A DNA stretch of 64,000 bases from Stomorhina lunata (lineage: Eukaryota > Arthropoda > Insecta > Diptera > Rhiniidae), in NCBI GenBank assembly GCA_933228675.1, contig OW121743.1:84220938-84284937 (forward strand). Direction: 5' to 3'. The notes below the pieces were generated by a model. The model worked only from the letters and a program-made list of their open reading frames with translations, made no database searches and was not told the origin of the DNA. Shown in pieces: positions 10,753 to 21,824 of this stretch. How positions within the stretch are numbered: the stretch's first letter is position 1; each line of letters begins with the position of its first letter. The position numbers and the translations under genes were made by a program.

Positions 10753-11515
10753 TAAGATTCAATTTAAACACTTGTTTTGACAGAAATTTACACAGTTTTC
10801 TCAATAAATGTATAACATACATGTATATAATGTATCATTGTTTTAACAAAATCATTTCTGGTTTACAAAAGCATATAGTTACATTTATTTTTACTACAAA
10901 ATGTGTCACTCTCTTCACAGCAGTACAGCTGCATAGCATCCCGTTTACTTGCCACGTATAAGAATAAAGAAAAAAAAATCACACTACCTTCAAATCCGAC
11001 ATTTTATTATTGTTCAAATAAACGCTGCTCTGAGCTTCTTCAGTCATTTCCAGCCAAAATGATAAGTGAGAGTTTAAGTAGACATGAATTGTGAGTGTAA
11101 TAAAAACACGACATGAACATGAGTGGAAATAATATGAACAATTGCAAAAAAAACTTAACAATTCACAAAATCCACGTACACTTACTGTTGCAAACAGTTC
11201 TATACATGGACTCATGAAAGCTGTAAGTCTCAGTAGTTCCAATTCGAGGATCCCAACTTCAAAACTAGATAAAAGAGCAGTAATTTTGATTTCAACTAAG
11301 CAAAAATTTAATTTAATTTTTGAACTACTGGGTTCTTTTTTCTTTCATACAATTGTCTGCATTCTATATGACATTGTTCATTATTTTTTTTTTTTTGGTC
11401 TCATGTGGTTTTTAAAAACGAAAAAATTTAAGAGACCAGCTTGGCTTTTGGAAATTTTCATAAGTATTTCAGTTATGAAAATTTCCTCAGACTAGATTTG
11501 CTTTAAAATTTTTTT
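10753..11515. other. Mostly unrecognised; contains a candidate minus-strand exon
   Basis: Apart from the candidate exon at 10988-11047 I see no repeats. The base composition is more even than in the flanks, as in single-copy DNA. On the minus strand a GTAAGTG donor-like sequence occurs near 11185. Confidence 0.4.
10988..11047 (-). CDS. Candidate first coding exon (20 codons)
   Basis: On the minus strand an ATG at 11047 in a good fly context (GGAAATGACTG) opens a 20-codon frame, MTEEAQSSVYLNNNKMSDLK, that ends exactly at AAG|GTAGTG, a plausible splice donor. Glutamate, asparagine and serine richness and mixed third positions look more like coding DNA than the surrounding AT-rich sequence. I do not recognise the protein and cannot find the next exon. 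It could be chance; without splicing the frame ends two codons later. Confidence 0.25.
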
Positions 11516-11727
11516 TAAACAATTATTTATTTTATTTATTTATTATGTATTTAAATTACAATAAAAAATTAATTTATATTGTAATAGTTTTCCGAACTGA
11601 GTGACGAAGACTATATGTCCAGTGTAGTGTGACAGACCAGAGTCTCGGGTAGGAATCGAACCCACAACCTCCGCACAAGCAGTCTAGCACACTACCCACT
11701 AGACCACTGAGGCACCCTAAACAATTA
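11516..11727 (-). mobile_element. tRNA-derived SINE with 10 bp target duplication
   Basis: On the minus strand it starts GGGTGCCTCAGTGGTCTAG (A box TGGTCTAGTGG), has the B box GGTTCGATTCC in a T-arm, then a body with AGACTCTGGTCTGTCAC and an AT-rich tail with AATAAATAAA. The 192 bp insert (11526-11717) is bracketed by TAAACAATTA at 11516-11525 and 11718-11727. The shared GAGACTCTGGTC ties it to the copy at 15132. Confidence 0.88.
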
Positions 11728-11819
11728 ATTAAAAACAGAAGATAAGATCAGAAATTTATAAGAACTGTAATCGAGTAATTAAGGTGCAACCCATCGTATG
11801 AGTGATATCAGAAAATTAT

Positions 11820-13037
11820 CTCAAGACTAGGGTGTTTACTCCAGTTATGTTCGAGCAAAATAATATCGATTAATCGCTCGAGTAAAATAAAATGGCTAAT
11901 TCCGTATAAAGATTTATTTGAGTAATTTTCCATGAGTAATCGAGTTACTCGAGTAAAATCATTTCAATAGTTTTGTAACTATTTTTTTAAAATAAAACGA
12001 CTAAAATTTGTCTTAGCGTATTTCTAAACTGTTAAGTTTGTAAAAAAAAAACGTTGGCCAAATGAAGTGCTAAGATTCTAATTGCTTTTTTGATTACGAG
12101 TTCAGAGTTAGTTATTCCCCTGCCACGCAAATAATAGTCAACTTTGGCTTGAAAGTATTTGCTGCTACTAATGATATATTCCATTTCATGCAAAAATCAA
12201 GGGTTCAAATGAAGACCGCTTAAATGAATTATTACCGTTCTATGATCCATTTTAGGCAATAATAACCATCAATTATTTTATAGTTAATTTAAAGCAATAA
12301 TCGAGGGTTTAAATATAGTTAATTTTCCATTTATGATATAATCGTGGATATAAACATTGTCAATTCTATGCAATAACCGAGACTTGTTAATTACAACTTG
12401 TAATACAGTCCATTGTGTGTATATAGTCCATTGTATGTAAATAATCCATAGTATATATATATAGTCAATGTTATTTCAGATATAAATAGCCTAGTCTACC
12501 ATAGACCTGTTGTGGTATCCAATATATTCGTAATTTCTATAATTGTTTATTTAAAGGTCCTAATGTAATCGTAGCTTCTGTTATAGATTAGTTGAAGGAA
12601 CCATTGCAATCGTAAAACCTACTATAGTCCAGTTTAAGTCTCAAATGTATTCGTAGAAACTACTTTAATTTAGTTGAAGATCCCTGAGTAATCGTAGGTC
12701 CTACTATAGTAATACTACGTCCTACTATAGTTCAGTTAAAGGACGTAATGTAATCGTAGATCCTACTTTAGTCCAGTTTTTTATTACGAATTGTTAAACT
12801 TTTTTGTTAACAAAATGCTATAATTTAATTAAAAAAATTGTTGTATTAAAAATATTTATATAAAAAGCTTACAGAAAAATCTTACTCGAGTAATTTTAAG
12901 ATGAATTTTTTACTCGATTAACTCGAGAAATTTTTAACGATTAATCGATTTTCCGAGTAATTAAAAAACCACATTTTCAAGTTATTTGATTACTCAAACA
13001 ATTAAAAGTCGAGTAAAATGAACACCCTACTCAAGAC
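11820..13037. mobile_element. Non-autonomous hAT-like transposon with 8 bp TSD
   Basis: The 1202 bp element (11828-13029) begins TAGGGTGTTTACTCC and ends GAACACCCTA. It is bracketed by the perfect 8 bp duplication CTCAAGAC (11820-11827 and 13030-13037). Subterminal CTCGAGTAA and ATTACTCGA motifs occur many times near both ends, as expected for transposase binding sites. It has no transposase frame. TIR form and 8 bp TSD are hallmarks of hAT elements. Confidence 0.9.
12550..12779. repeat. 41 bp internal tandem repeat of the hAT-like element
   Basis: TCGTA marks units at 12569, 12610, 12651, 12692 and 12755. The first four are spaced exactly 41 bp; the last step is 63 bp (41 + 22). Units share ATGTAATCGTAG and CCTACTATAGTCCAGTT. 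Confidence 0.8.
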
Positions 13038-13325
13038 GTATATGCATTAGAAGTGTCATTAAAATGTAATATATTAAATATGAAATTACTTTTCTTTGAT
13101 ATATTATGAATGTCATACTTGTTCAAAATTTTAATATTTTTGTATTCATCCCCCATAAATCCATTTAACTCAAAAGGGTACCTGATTTGTAAGTGCAAGA
13201 AAAGAATTAAATAAGCTTATACACAACCAAATACATTTTTATCATGGTATAGGATCCTATACAGTTAAATGTACTAAGTTTTGTAGAGAAGATTGATCTG
13301 ACACCAAGAATATGAAGCAAGAAGA
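13038..13325. other. Unrecognised; distal part possibly H-block tail
   Basis: The minus-strand open frame 13207-13395 overlaps the H-block and is not a gene. Nothing else is recognised. Confidence 0.4.
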
Positions 13326-13480
13326 TATGGCCTAACCAACTATCGAAATGCGTCGAGGAAAGGTTTCCCCAACAACATTTTTTTGGTTTTATCAAAGAAC
13401 TATTTATTACTATAATAAATAAATGTAATAAATTGGGATTTTAGTGCAATACACTACAGCAAAATAAATTATTTCATTTG
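13326..13480 (-). mobile_element. H-block repeat, copy 2
   Basis: On the minus strand: GTAGTGTATTGCACTAAAAT, the AT hairpin, ACCAAAAAAATGTTGTTGGG, then CCTTTCCTCGACGCATTTCG and GTTGGTTAGGCCAT. It is the longer form seen also at 24420. No coding content. Confidence 0.75.
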
Positions 13481-13689
13481 ACTAAGAAAATTCTTTGATG
13501 TTTGTAATAGTCAAGAACCACTGCTCCATTGAAGTTTATTGGTACCTTAATCCGATTCATAGGATAGAAAAAAATGTTAATAATTCCATAAGAAAAATAA
13601 TTCCATAAGAAAAATGTTCGGTTAAACAAAAATTAATTTATTAAGACAATTTTTTATTCAAGGCTGTTTTCTACCAAAAATTTGATTAA

Positions 13690-14285
13690 TTATAGCTAAA
13701 GTCTTCTATAGAAAACCGATGGAGTATAGCAATTGGATTATAACAGTTTTCCATGGAAAATTGTTTAGTTATAACAGTTTTATGTATTTTTATTTAATTA
13801 TTTTTTATTGACAATTTGTTTAACTTTTGAAGTTTTTATTTGTTCTACTGAAACAATTTTCTATAAAAATTTAAGTTTTCTTTTGTTTTTTGAAAACAAA
13901 AAAATTCTTGATATAAAAATATACGATGAAAAAAATTTTATAGAATTTTCTAAAGAAAAAATTATAATTTGAATACAAAAATTTCTGATGCAAAAGTAGC
14001 AATTAAATTTTAAATATTAAAATTTTTAAAGTAAATATTTAGTTTGGAAAATTTTCGATATTTGCATACAAAAATTTTTTTCGATTTAAATATTTTTAGA
14101 AAATTTTCGATGTAAGATTTTTTTTAGAACATTTTTGATGTAAGAGAATTTTTGATATAAGAATTTTTGTAAAAAAACTACTGATGTAAGAATTTTTATA
14201 GAAAAATTTTGATGTAAGAATTTTTATAAAAAATTTTCGATGCAAAAAATGTTTATAAAATTTTTATAGGGAAATTTAGAAAGCT
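13690..14285. repeat. TATAG/TATAA-core minisatellite, degenerate
   Basis: About 20 diverged units of roughly 28 bp such as GATGTAAGAATTTTTATAG. It lies on the side of H-block copy 3 where arrays follow the other H-blocks. Confidence 0.75.
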
Positions 14286-14429
14286 CTTAAATAAAATGTC
14301 TTAACATTTAAAAAAAGTCCTTTTTAATAAATATACCTGTGCTAAATCTTAAAATAAACTTTTGTTTATTTTCATCTTTTTTGAATTCCCTTTATAGCAC
14401 TTTTGTCTTAGTCGCCAAAAAAGCAACAA

Positions 14430-14628
14430 CAAAAGATAAAACTGAAAAATGTTGTGTGTTTCTGTTCAGATGATAATCATCGCTTTATGTTGATATTTGT
14501 TGAACACAATAATTCGGAAAGGTTTTCCCACCAACATTTTTTTTGGTTTTATAAAAAATTTACATTAATAAATAATTATAATAAATAGGGATCTTAGTGC
14601 AATACACTACAGTAAAACTTTTTATTAA
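14430..14628 (-). mobile_element. H-block repeat, copy 3
   Basis: On the minus strand it has TTTTACTGTAGTGTATTGCA, GGGAAAACCTTTCCG and a tail (CAACAAATATCAACATAAAG) that matches copy 4. It sits between two minisatellite arrays. Confidence 0.75.
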
Positions 14629-14629
14629 A

Positions 14630-15125
14630 ATTTTAGATTTAAAAATGTTTATAGATACATTTTTAATGTTCAAATTTTCTATAAAAAATTTTGATTCAAG
14701 AATTATTATATACAATTATGATGTTAAACTTTTTATATACAATTTCCATGAAAAAATTTTATAGAAAACTGTCGTTGTATTTCTACAGAAGAGGTTTTGA
14801 TGCAGAATTTAATAAAAATACATTTGAAAAAACTTTCTTTAAAAAAAATGTTCTTTAAATTATGTAATAATTTTTATATACAATTATCATGAATTTTTAA
14901 TAAAAAATTTCTTTAAACATCTCCATATAAAATTTTTGATGTATAACTTTTTACGAAAAATTTGAGATGTATAATTTTCATAAAAATTTTTCTAGAAAAC
15001 ATACAATTTTCTACAGAAAAATTTCGATACGAAATTTTGTATAGAAAAATGTTTGATATTAAAACTTCTATACAAAATTTTCTTTGTTACAAAAAATTTT
15101 TATCAAAAGTATTATATAAAATTCT
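14630..15125. repeat. TATA-core minisatellite, degenerate
   Basis: Diverged units around 28-30 bp with TTTTATAGAAAA-like cores and GATG/GATA spacers. It directly abuts the conserved end of H-block copy 3. Confidence 0.7.
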
Positions 15126-15131
15126 TTAGAA

Positions 15132-15219
15132 TGGTGTCCTAGTAGCCTAAACTGTTTGAGCTTGGGTTATGTGTTCGATTTCCACCAGAGACTCTGGTCA
15201 AACAATAGGCTATGCCGAG
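15132..15219 (+). mobile_element. tRNA-derived SINE, second copy
   Basis: Starts GGTGTCCTAGTAGCCTAAAC and has the B-box-like TGTTCGATTTCC, then GAGACTCTGGTC as in the copy at 11516. The body is cut off by the MITE that begins at 15220. Confidence 0.75.
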
Positions 15220-15543
15220 CAGGGGCAAAATTACGGCATTCGATATCGTCGAAATCATATATATTTTTAAAACATTTGTATGGCATACTTTAAGGATAAT
15301 CAAAATTATTTAAAAGATGCACAGTTGACTATATTTTTTTGAAGTTATTTGCCAAAAGATAAACAATAGTAAAAGAGTTTAAAATGAACAATATATATTT
15401 TTAAAAACGAAGCAAAATGGATACCAAATTTCAATAAACTTTTTGCATCGAAGTAACTTTGAACATCCCTAAAGTATACTTCACAATATTTGCTTAAAAG
15501 TCCGAGATTTCGATCGATATCGAATGCGGTAATTTGGCCCCTG
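15220..15543 (+). mobile_element. GGGGCCAAAT MITE, copy M3
   Basis: 324 bp from CAGGGGCAAAATTACGGC to GTAATTTGGCCCCTG. The terminal repeats extend about 30 bp inward through GCATTCGATATCG. The centre carries GCATACTTTAAGGATAATC and ATCCCTAAAGTATACTTCAC, themselves inverted relatives. No coding capacity. Confidence 0.85.
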
Positions 15544-15843
15544 GGCTAAAATTACCGCATTAGCATATGCTATACATTTGTATAGCATACTTTAAGGATA
15601 ATCAAAATTCTTTAAGAGATGATCAGTTTACTTTATTTTTTAGTAGTTATTTGCCAAAAGGTAGCCAATAGTAAAAGTGTTGTAATTGAACTATATTTAT
15701 TAAAAAACGAATCAAAATGGATACCAAATTTCAATAAACTTTTTGCATCGAACTAACTTTGAACATCCCTAAAGTATACCTCACAATATTTGCTTTTATG
15801 TCTGAGTTTTCGATCGATATCGAATGCGGTAATTTGGCCCCTG
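15544..15843 (+). mobile_element. GGGGCCAAAT MITE, copy M4
   Basis: Lies head-to-tail with M3, sharing the CTGGG junction. The left TIR is shortened (GGCTAAAATTACCGCATTAG) and the right TIR is intact (GTAATTTGGCCCCTGG). It differs from M3 at many sites, so the pair is either an old duplication or insertion into a sibling. Confidence 0.8.
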
Positions 15844-15894
15844 GTCTTTGACATCTCCTTCAAAAGAATTAGGACAAAAATTAACTTTGTAACA

Positions 15895-16465
15895 TAATAT
15901 TATATAAATTAATAAAATTTTCTATATTAAATTTTCTTTAAAAATGTTTTGAATAAAAAATTTTCGACATACAAATTTTAAAAGATTTTCTAAAGAAAAA
16001 TTTGTAATCTAACATTTTCTTAAAAAAAAATGTTGATATAAAATTTTCTTAAAAAAACAATTTATAGATTTTCTGTAGAAAAAATTTTGGTATAAAATTT
16101 CTAAAGAAAAAAATTAATTTAAATAAAAAGTTTTCAAAGAAAAATTAAAAAAAAAACTCTTGTGAAAAATTTGTATAGAAAAATTGTAAATAAAAATTTT
16201 TTAGAACACAATTTTCTATAGAAAAATGTTAGAATTTTTTTATAAAAAAATTTGCGTAGAAAAATTTTTGTTACAAAATTTATATAACAAAAATTTCGTT
16301 GATATCAGATTTTTAATAAAAAAATCCTTGATATGAAAATCCATATAAAAATTTTAAAGAAAATTATTAAAAATATTCTACAAAAGTTTTTAATAAGACA
16401 ATTTCATTGAATTTTTTTTACAATTTTTAAAATAGAATTTTCCTTAAAAAAATTGTGATATAATT
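15895..16465. repeat. TATAG-core minisatellite, degenerate
   Basis: Irregular 27-31 bp units, A-rich, with AAATTTTCTATAGAAAAAT-type cores. Too diverged for a clean period. Confidence 0.65.
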
Positions 16466-17118
16466 CGACTGGAAAACTTGCCCTCAAAAGCATTTGCTAA
16501 GCTCATACATCACACTTTTAAAGCCCCTTTTCCTCTCCATTCCTGTAATATCAAATTATGGTTTCCTACTTTGTTTCACCTCTTCCTTTATTGTGAAGTT
16601 TTTGTGAATTTAATACAAATTTCTTTTGGATGTATTCTGTGTTTCACAAATAAATCCATTTGCACTTCCGTTTCCGTAGAGATGGTTTACCCCAAACTTT
16701 AGTGAAGTTATGTCAATTTACCTAAAAAAAGAGAAGCCGTACAAACTCAGCTAAAAACATAAGCAGACATGAAAATAAGCTTTAAGTTTTACCATCTCTA
16801 CTCATTTAAATTTTTCTGCAAAAGGAGCAAGTGAAGGCAATTGGCTAACAGAGACACTAAAGTTCATAGCTTAAATTTGGAAACTTAAGCTTATTTGACA
16901 AATAGTAGAGGGCTTTTGGGTTTTAGTTTTGCAGCAGTGTCAAACTAAAAGACTTAATCCAATATTCAATGACGGTAAAATATTTTCACATGTTATCTTG
17001 TCATTGGATTGGACTACTCTAAGATATTTTTGAAATAGGCTCTTAATAATGTTTCTTAAGAAATTTTTAAGGATCTCGATAATTTAGTAAATAAACCTAT
17101 TAATGCATAAATAAAAAA
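16466..17118. other. Unrecognised single-copy-like sequence
   Basis: An open frame at 16478-16702 (plus) gives a cysteine- and phenylalanine-containing 74 aa peptide with no recognisable motif; I do not support it as a gene. Confidence 0.4.
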
Positions 17119-17522
17119 CAAGTAAAAAAGCGTTATAGTCGGTCAAGCCCGACCATACGATACCCTTCACCACTAAGATCAAAGGTGTTATTTTTCCTGT
17201 ATAAAGACAAATATTTGCTAAATTTTGCCATCATACAAACATTTTCTCAAAACTTATATATTCAACCTGTTTCCGTCATTTGGACTTATATGAGAGCTAG
17301 GGTCAAATGTGGACCGATTATGTCGAAATTTGGCAAATTGATACAAAAATTATGTATGCAAAAAATAAACTCATTAAACAATTTTCATTATCTTTAGATT
17401 TACGAGCGTTTTAGTGATTTTTTGTCTCATTTACTGTGTTTTTAAAACAAATATTTCTATGAGTTACATACATCAGAACAAACTTATAATACCCTTTCCA
17501 TCTATGGTGGAGGGTATAATTA
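17119..17522 (-). mobile_element. TATACCC dispersed repeat, copy T3 (internally deleted)
   Basis: Reversed copy that begins CAAGTAAAAAAGCGTTATAG and CGACCATACGATACCCTTC. Both ends are present, but at about 404 bp it lacks some 360 bp of the interior, including the GTCCGTCC run. A deletion of this shape is typical of non-autonomous DNA elements. Confidence 0.8.
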
Positions 17523-18202
17523 TTATTTCATACCTCCTAAATGTATGCAATCAAATTTTAAAATGTCTTTAAAGTTTTAGGATTTCGAGCTCTAGCAAAT
17601 GCTGTTATACGGCCTATGACCCCCTTCAATGACAAACATGTTCAATTCGATTTTTACTATTGTACTGGAGAACTACTGAGAATTTTGTCATCCAAATATA
17701 TGGGATTTTTTGTATGTGAGTTTCAATGTATAGGAAATTGTATGTCTTGCTCAAACAAATACAATATTTGTTTGCTTTTTGTTCATTCTATTGTTTTATT
17801 TCCTCTCAAAGCTAAACAACATGTTAATTAATATATTTTTCCATTTTTTTCATGGAATTTTAATTAAATAAATTAAATGGATACTTGTAATTTCTGTGCT
17901 ATTTACACTTCCACACACACCCACAATTATTTCATTATTTTTTCTTTAATATTTTTAAATATTCCATTTAGAATAAAACTTTGTTATTATTTTTTTTATT
18001 TGCAATTATGTTATTTAATGTTGTTGTTGTTGCTGTTGTCTGTTGTATACATTTTTTATTTAATAATTATTTTTTGTATTATTGTTTATTAGGGTCAAGT
18101 TGTTATTATGACAAAAAAAAAGAAATGTTTTACATATGTATGTGTGAACTTTTGCAGGTGCTTTTGTGTGTTTGAATGCTTAAATGTAATAGTCGTGTGA
18201 AA

Positions 18203-18233
<31 letters not shown>

Positions 18234-18689
18234 GGAGAATAAAAAGTAATTTATAATTTTTTAATTAATTCTGTACTCTTAATGAGGTTGTGCTTTACAC
18301 TTTATTATAAAATCATGTTGTTTTTTTATAATTTCTTTAATAGCACATTATGATTTTTTTTGTTCTGTAAAAGAATTTCACTTTTTTCATTTTTTGCTAT
18401 TTAAATTGTGGTTTTGTTTTCATTTAGTTAATGTCAGGAGAGGATTATGGCAATAATTTAAAACATGTTAAAGTAAATAATTTTATATAAAATTTAAGAA
18501 AAATTTTAAATAGTTACTTGTTTAATATTTTATATTCATATATTCATATATCGGTAAAAATTTGAACCACCCTTTATTTCGAATCTGGAAATACTAAGGT
18601 ATGTCATGCTATCTTGTCCCAAAATTTAGTATTTACTGAACGAAATAATTCGATTTACTAAAAAGGTTTATTAAACAATTTTGTCACAT
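17523..18689. other. Unrecognised AT-rich sequence with microsatellites
   Basis: Several small open frames (17616-18175) consist of T-rich sequence and lack motifs. A GTTGTTGTTGTTGCTGTTG opa-like patch is at about 18020. No gene is recognised. Confidence 0.45.
18203..18233. repeat. (GT)n(GA)n compound microsatellite
   Basis: GTGTGTGTGTGTG passes directly into GAGAGAGAGAGAGAGAG. Confidence 0.9.
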
Positions 18690-18990
18690 CAAACATTTAA
18701 TTAAAAAGTTTTACTGTAGTGTATTGCACTAAGATCCCATTTCATTACAACTATTGATTATTGTAATAAATAGTTTTTTGATAAAGCCAAAAAATGTTGG
18801 TGGTGAAACCTTTCCTCGACGAGTTTCAATGGCCATCTCATCAGGAGGATTATCCCTTATTCCAGACAGAGCGAAAGCCACATATTATATATTATTTGAG
18901 GGACAGAATAACTACGAATTATTATTGCATCCAACAAATATCAACATAAAGTGATGATTATAATCTCAACAGATACACACAAACATTTTT
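18690..18990 (+). mobile_element. H-block repeat, copy 4 (longest tail)
   Basis: Reads GTTTTACTGTAGTGTATTGC, hairpin, AAAATGTTGGTGGTGAAACC, CATCTCATCAGGAGGATTAT, then a tail with CAACAAATATCAACATAAAG. It is followed within about 15 bp by the 2 kb array at 19005. The open frame 18754-18954 is this repeat, not a gene. Confidence 0.8.
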
Positions 18991-19004
18991 CAGTTATATC
19001 AAAT

Positions 19005-21015
19005 TTTAAAAAAAAAATCCTATTTTTATAGGAAATTTTTTAAATATTTCTCATTTTTTTAAGGAAAATTTTTAAAAATTTCTTATCTTTCTAGGAAATT
19101 TTTCAAAACTTTCTTTTTTTATAGGAAATTTAAAAAAAAATTCACATTTTTAAAGAAAATTTTTCAAAAATTTCTTATCTTTATAGGAAATTTTACCAAA
19201 ATTTCTTATTTTTATAGGAAATTTTTCAAAAATTTTTCATTTTTAAAAAAAATTTTTCAAAAATTTTTCTTTTTTATAGAAAATTTTTAAAATTTTTTTT
19301 ATTTTTATTGGAAATTTTTTAAAAAATTTCTTATTTTTATAGAAAATTAAAAATTTGTTGATTTTATAGGAAATATTTCAAAAATTTCTTATTTTTATAG
19401 GAAATTTTTTATAAATCTCATATTTTTCAAAAATTTCTTAATTCTATTGGAAGTTCTTAAAAAATTTCTTATTTATTCAGGAAATTTTTCAAAAATGTTA
19501 TATTTTATTATTATATTTTATAAGTTATTTTTTCAAGAATTTCTCATTTCTACAGAAAATTTTTCAAAAATTTCTTAAATTTATAAGAAATTTTTAAATA
19601 AATTATTGGAATTTTGTCAAAAATTTCTTATTTTTAAAAAATTTCTAATTTTTTAAAAATTATTTTTTTTTTCAAAAATTTCTTATTTTTATAGAAAATT
19701 TTTCAAAAATTTCTCATTTTTTTTTAGAAAATTTTTCAAAAATATTCTTACCTTTATAGAAAATTTTGAAATGTTTCTCATTTTTATATGAAATTTTTCA
19801 AAATTTTCTTATTTTTATAGGAAAATTTTCAAATATTTCTTATTTTTATAGGAAATTTTTTTATTTTTATAGAAAAATTTTCAAAAATTTCTTATTATAG
19901 GAAGTTTTTCAAAAACATCTTATTTTTATAGGAAATTTTTCAAAAATTTCCCGTTTTTATAGGAATTTTTGACAAAATTTTTTATTTTTATAGGAAATTT
20001 TTCAAAAATTTCTTATTTTGATATTCAATTTTTCAAAAATTTATTATTTTGATATTCAATTTTTCAAAAATTTCTTAATTTTATAGGAAATTTTTCAAAA
20101 ATTTCGAATTTTCAAAGGAAATTTTTAAAAAAAATTTCTAATTTTCAAAGGAAATTTTTAAAAAATGTCTTTTTTTTTATAGGATTTTTTTTAAAAATTT
20201 CTTATTTTAATAAGAAAATTTTTGAAAATTTCATATTTTTTAGGAAATTTTTAATAACTTCTTATTTTTGTAAGAAATTTTTAAAGAATTTCTCATATTT
20301 ATAGGAAATTTTTTCAAAAATTTCTTATTTTTATATGAAATTTTTTTAGAAAATTCTTATTTTTATAGAAAAATTTTCAAAATTTCTTTACTTTTTTAGG
20401 AATTTTTTAAAAAAATTCTTATTTTTATAAGAAATTTTTCCAAAATTTCTCATATTAATAGGAATTTTTTTTCAGGAATTTCTTATTTTTATATGAAATT
20501 TTTTTTTAAATTTCTTTAAAAATTTCTTATTTTTATAGAAAATTTTTCAAAATTTCTTTATTTTATAGAAAATTTTTCAAAAAATTTTGCAATAATTTCT
20601 TATCTTTATAGAAAATTCTTAAAAAATTTCTTATTTTTGATTATTTTCTTATTTTTATAGAAAATTTTTCAAAATTTCTTTATTGTTTATGAAATTTTTA
20701 AAAAATTTCTTATTTTTATAAGAAATTTTTCAAAAATTTCTCATATTTATAGAAATTTTTTTCAAAAATTTCTTATTTTTATATGAAATTTTTAAAAATT
20801 TCTTATTTTTATAGAAAATTTTTTTAAAAATTTCTTTATTTTACAGGAAATTTTTCAAGAAGTTATTATTTTCATAGGAAATTTTTCTATAATTTCTTAT
20901 CTTTATAGAACATTTTTAAAAAATTTCTTAGTTTGATAGGATTTTTTTTAACACTTCTTATTTTTATAGGAAATTTAAAAAATTTTTTAATTTTATAGGA
21001 AATTTAGAAAATCTT
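19005..21015 (+). repeat. 31 bp minisatellite (type S31), array 1
   Basis: About 65 diverged units, unit TTTTTATAGGAAATTTTTCA + AAAATTTCTTA. Each unit contains GAAATTTTT-C-AAAAATTTC, an inverted repeat with 9 bp arms around one base. Unit lengths drift through small indels. Confidence 0.9.
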
Positions 21016-21235
21016 AGCAAATATATAGCTTTTTCCCTTGTTTCGGCCTCTTACAGCTTACAATATTTTTTAAAATTCTTACTAAGTTACAATATCATTG
21101 AGATTTTGTAGAAAGTTAGGCTGTAAATTTTTGTGTGTTCTAAACATTATGATATGTTATGATATTTACAAAAAACTTTATCAGTTAGGTTGTACATATT
21201 TAACCTAATAGCATCAAAACTCTCGATCGAAAACT
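21016..21235. other. Unrecognised short spacer
   Basis: Contains CTTGTTTCGGCCTCTTACAG and no clear repeat. Confidence 0.4.
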
Positions 21236-21824
21236 CAGGGGCCAAAATACCGCATTCGATATCGATCGAAATCTTAGATATTTTTAAAACATTTGTATAG
21301 CATACTTTAAGGATAATCAAAATTATTTAAAAGATGCACAGTTTACTACATTTTTTTGAAGTTGCTTGCCAAAAGATGAACAATGGTAAAAGAGTTTTAA
21401 TTGAACTATATGTTTCATAAAACGATTCAAAATGAATACCAAATTTCAATAAACTTTTTACATCGAAGTAACTTTTAACATCTTTAAAGTATACTTCACA
21501 ATATTTGCCTTAAAGTCAGATTTTTCGATCGATATCGAATGCGGTAGTTTGGCAACAGACTTTTAAGCAAATATTGTGAGGTATACTTTAGGGATGTTCA
21601 AAGTTACTTCGATGCAAAAAGTTTATTGAAATTCGGTATCCATTTTGATTCGTTTTTAAAAACATATAGTTCAATTAAAACTCTTGTACTACTGTTTATA
21701 TTTATATTAACTTCAAAAAAAATATAGTAAACTCTACATCTTTTAAATAAGTGTGATTATCCTTAAAGTATGCTATACAAATGTTTTGAATCTATCGATA
21801 TCGAATGCAGTAATTTGGCCCCTG
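21236..21824. mobile_element. Inverted pair of GGGGCCAAAT MITEs (M5 forward, M6 reverse)
   Basis: M5 (21236-21559) begins CAGGGGCCAAAATACCGC and is oriented like M3. M6 (21560-21824) runs in reverse and ends GTAATTTGGCCCCTG. They join at their like ends (TTTGGCAACAGACTTTTAAG), so the pair forms a near-palindrome with arms of about 265 bp. Confidence 0.8.
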
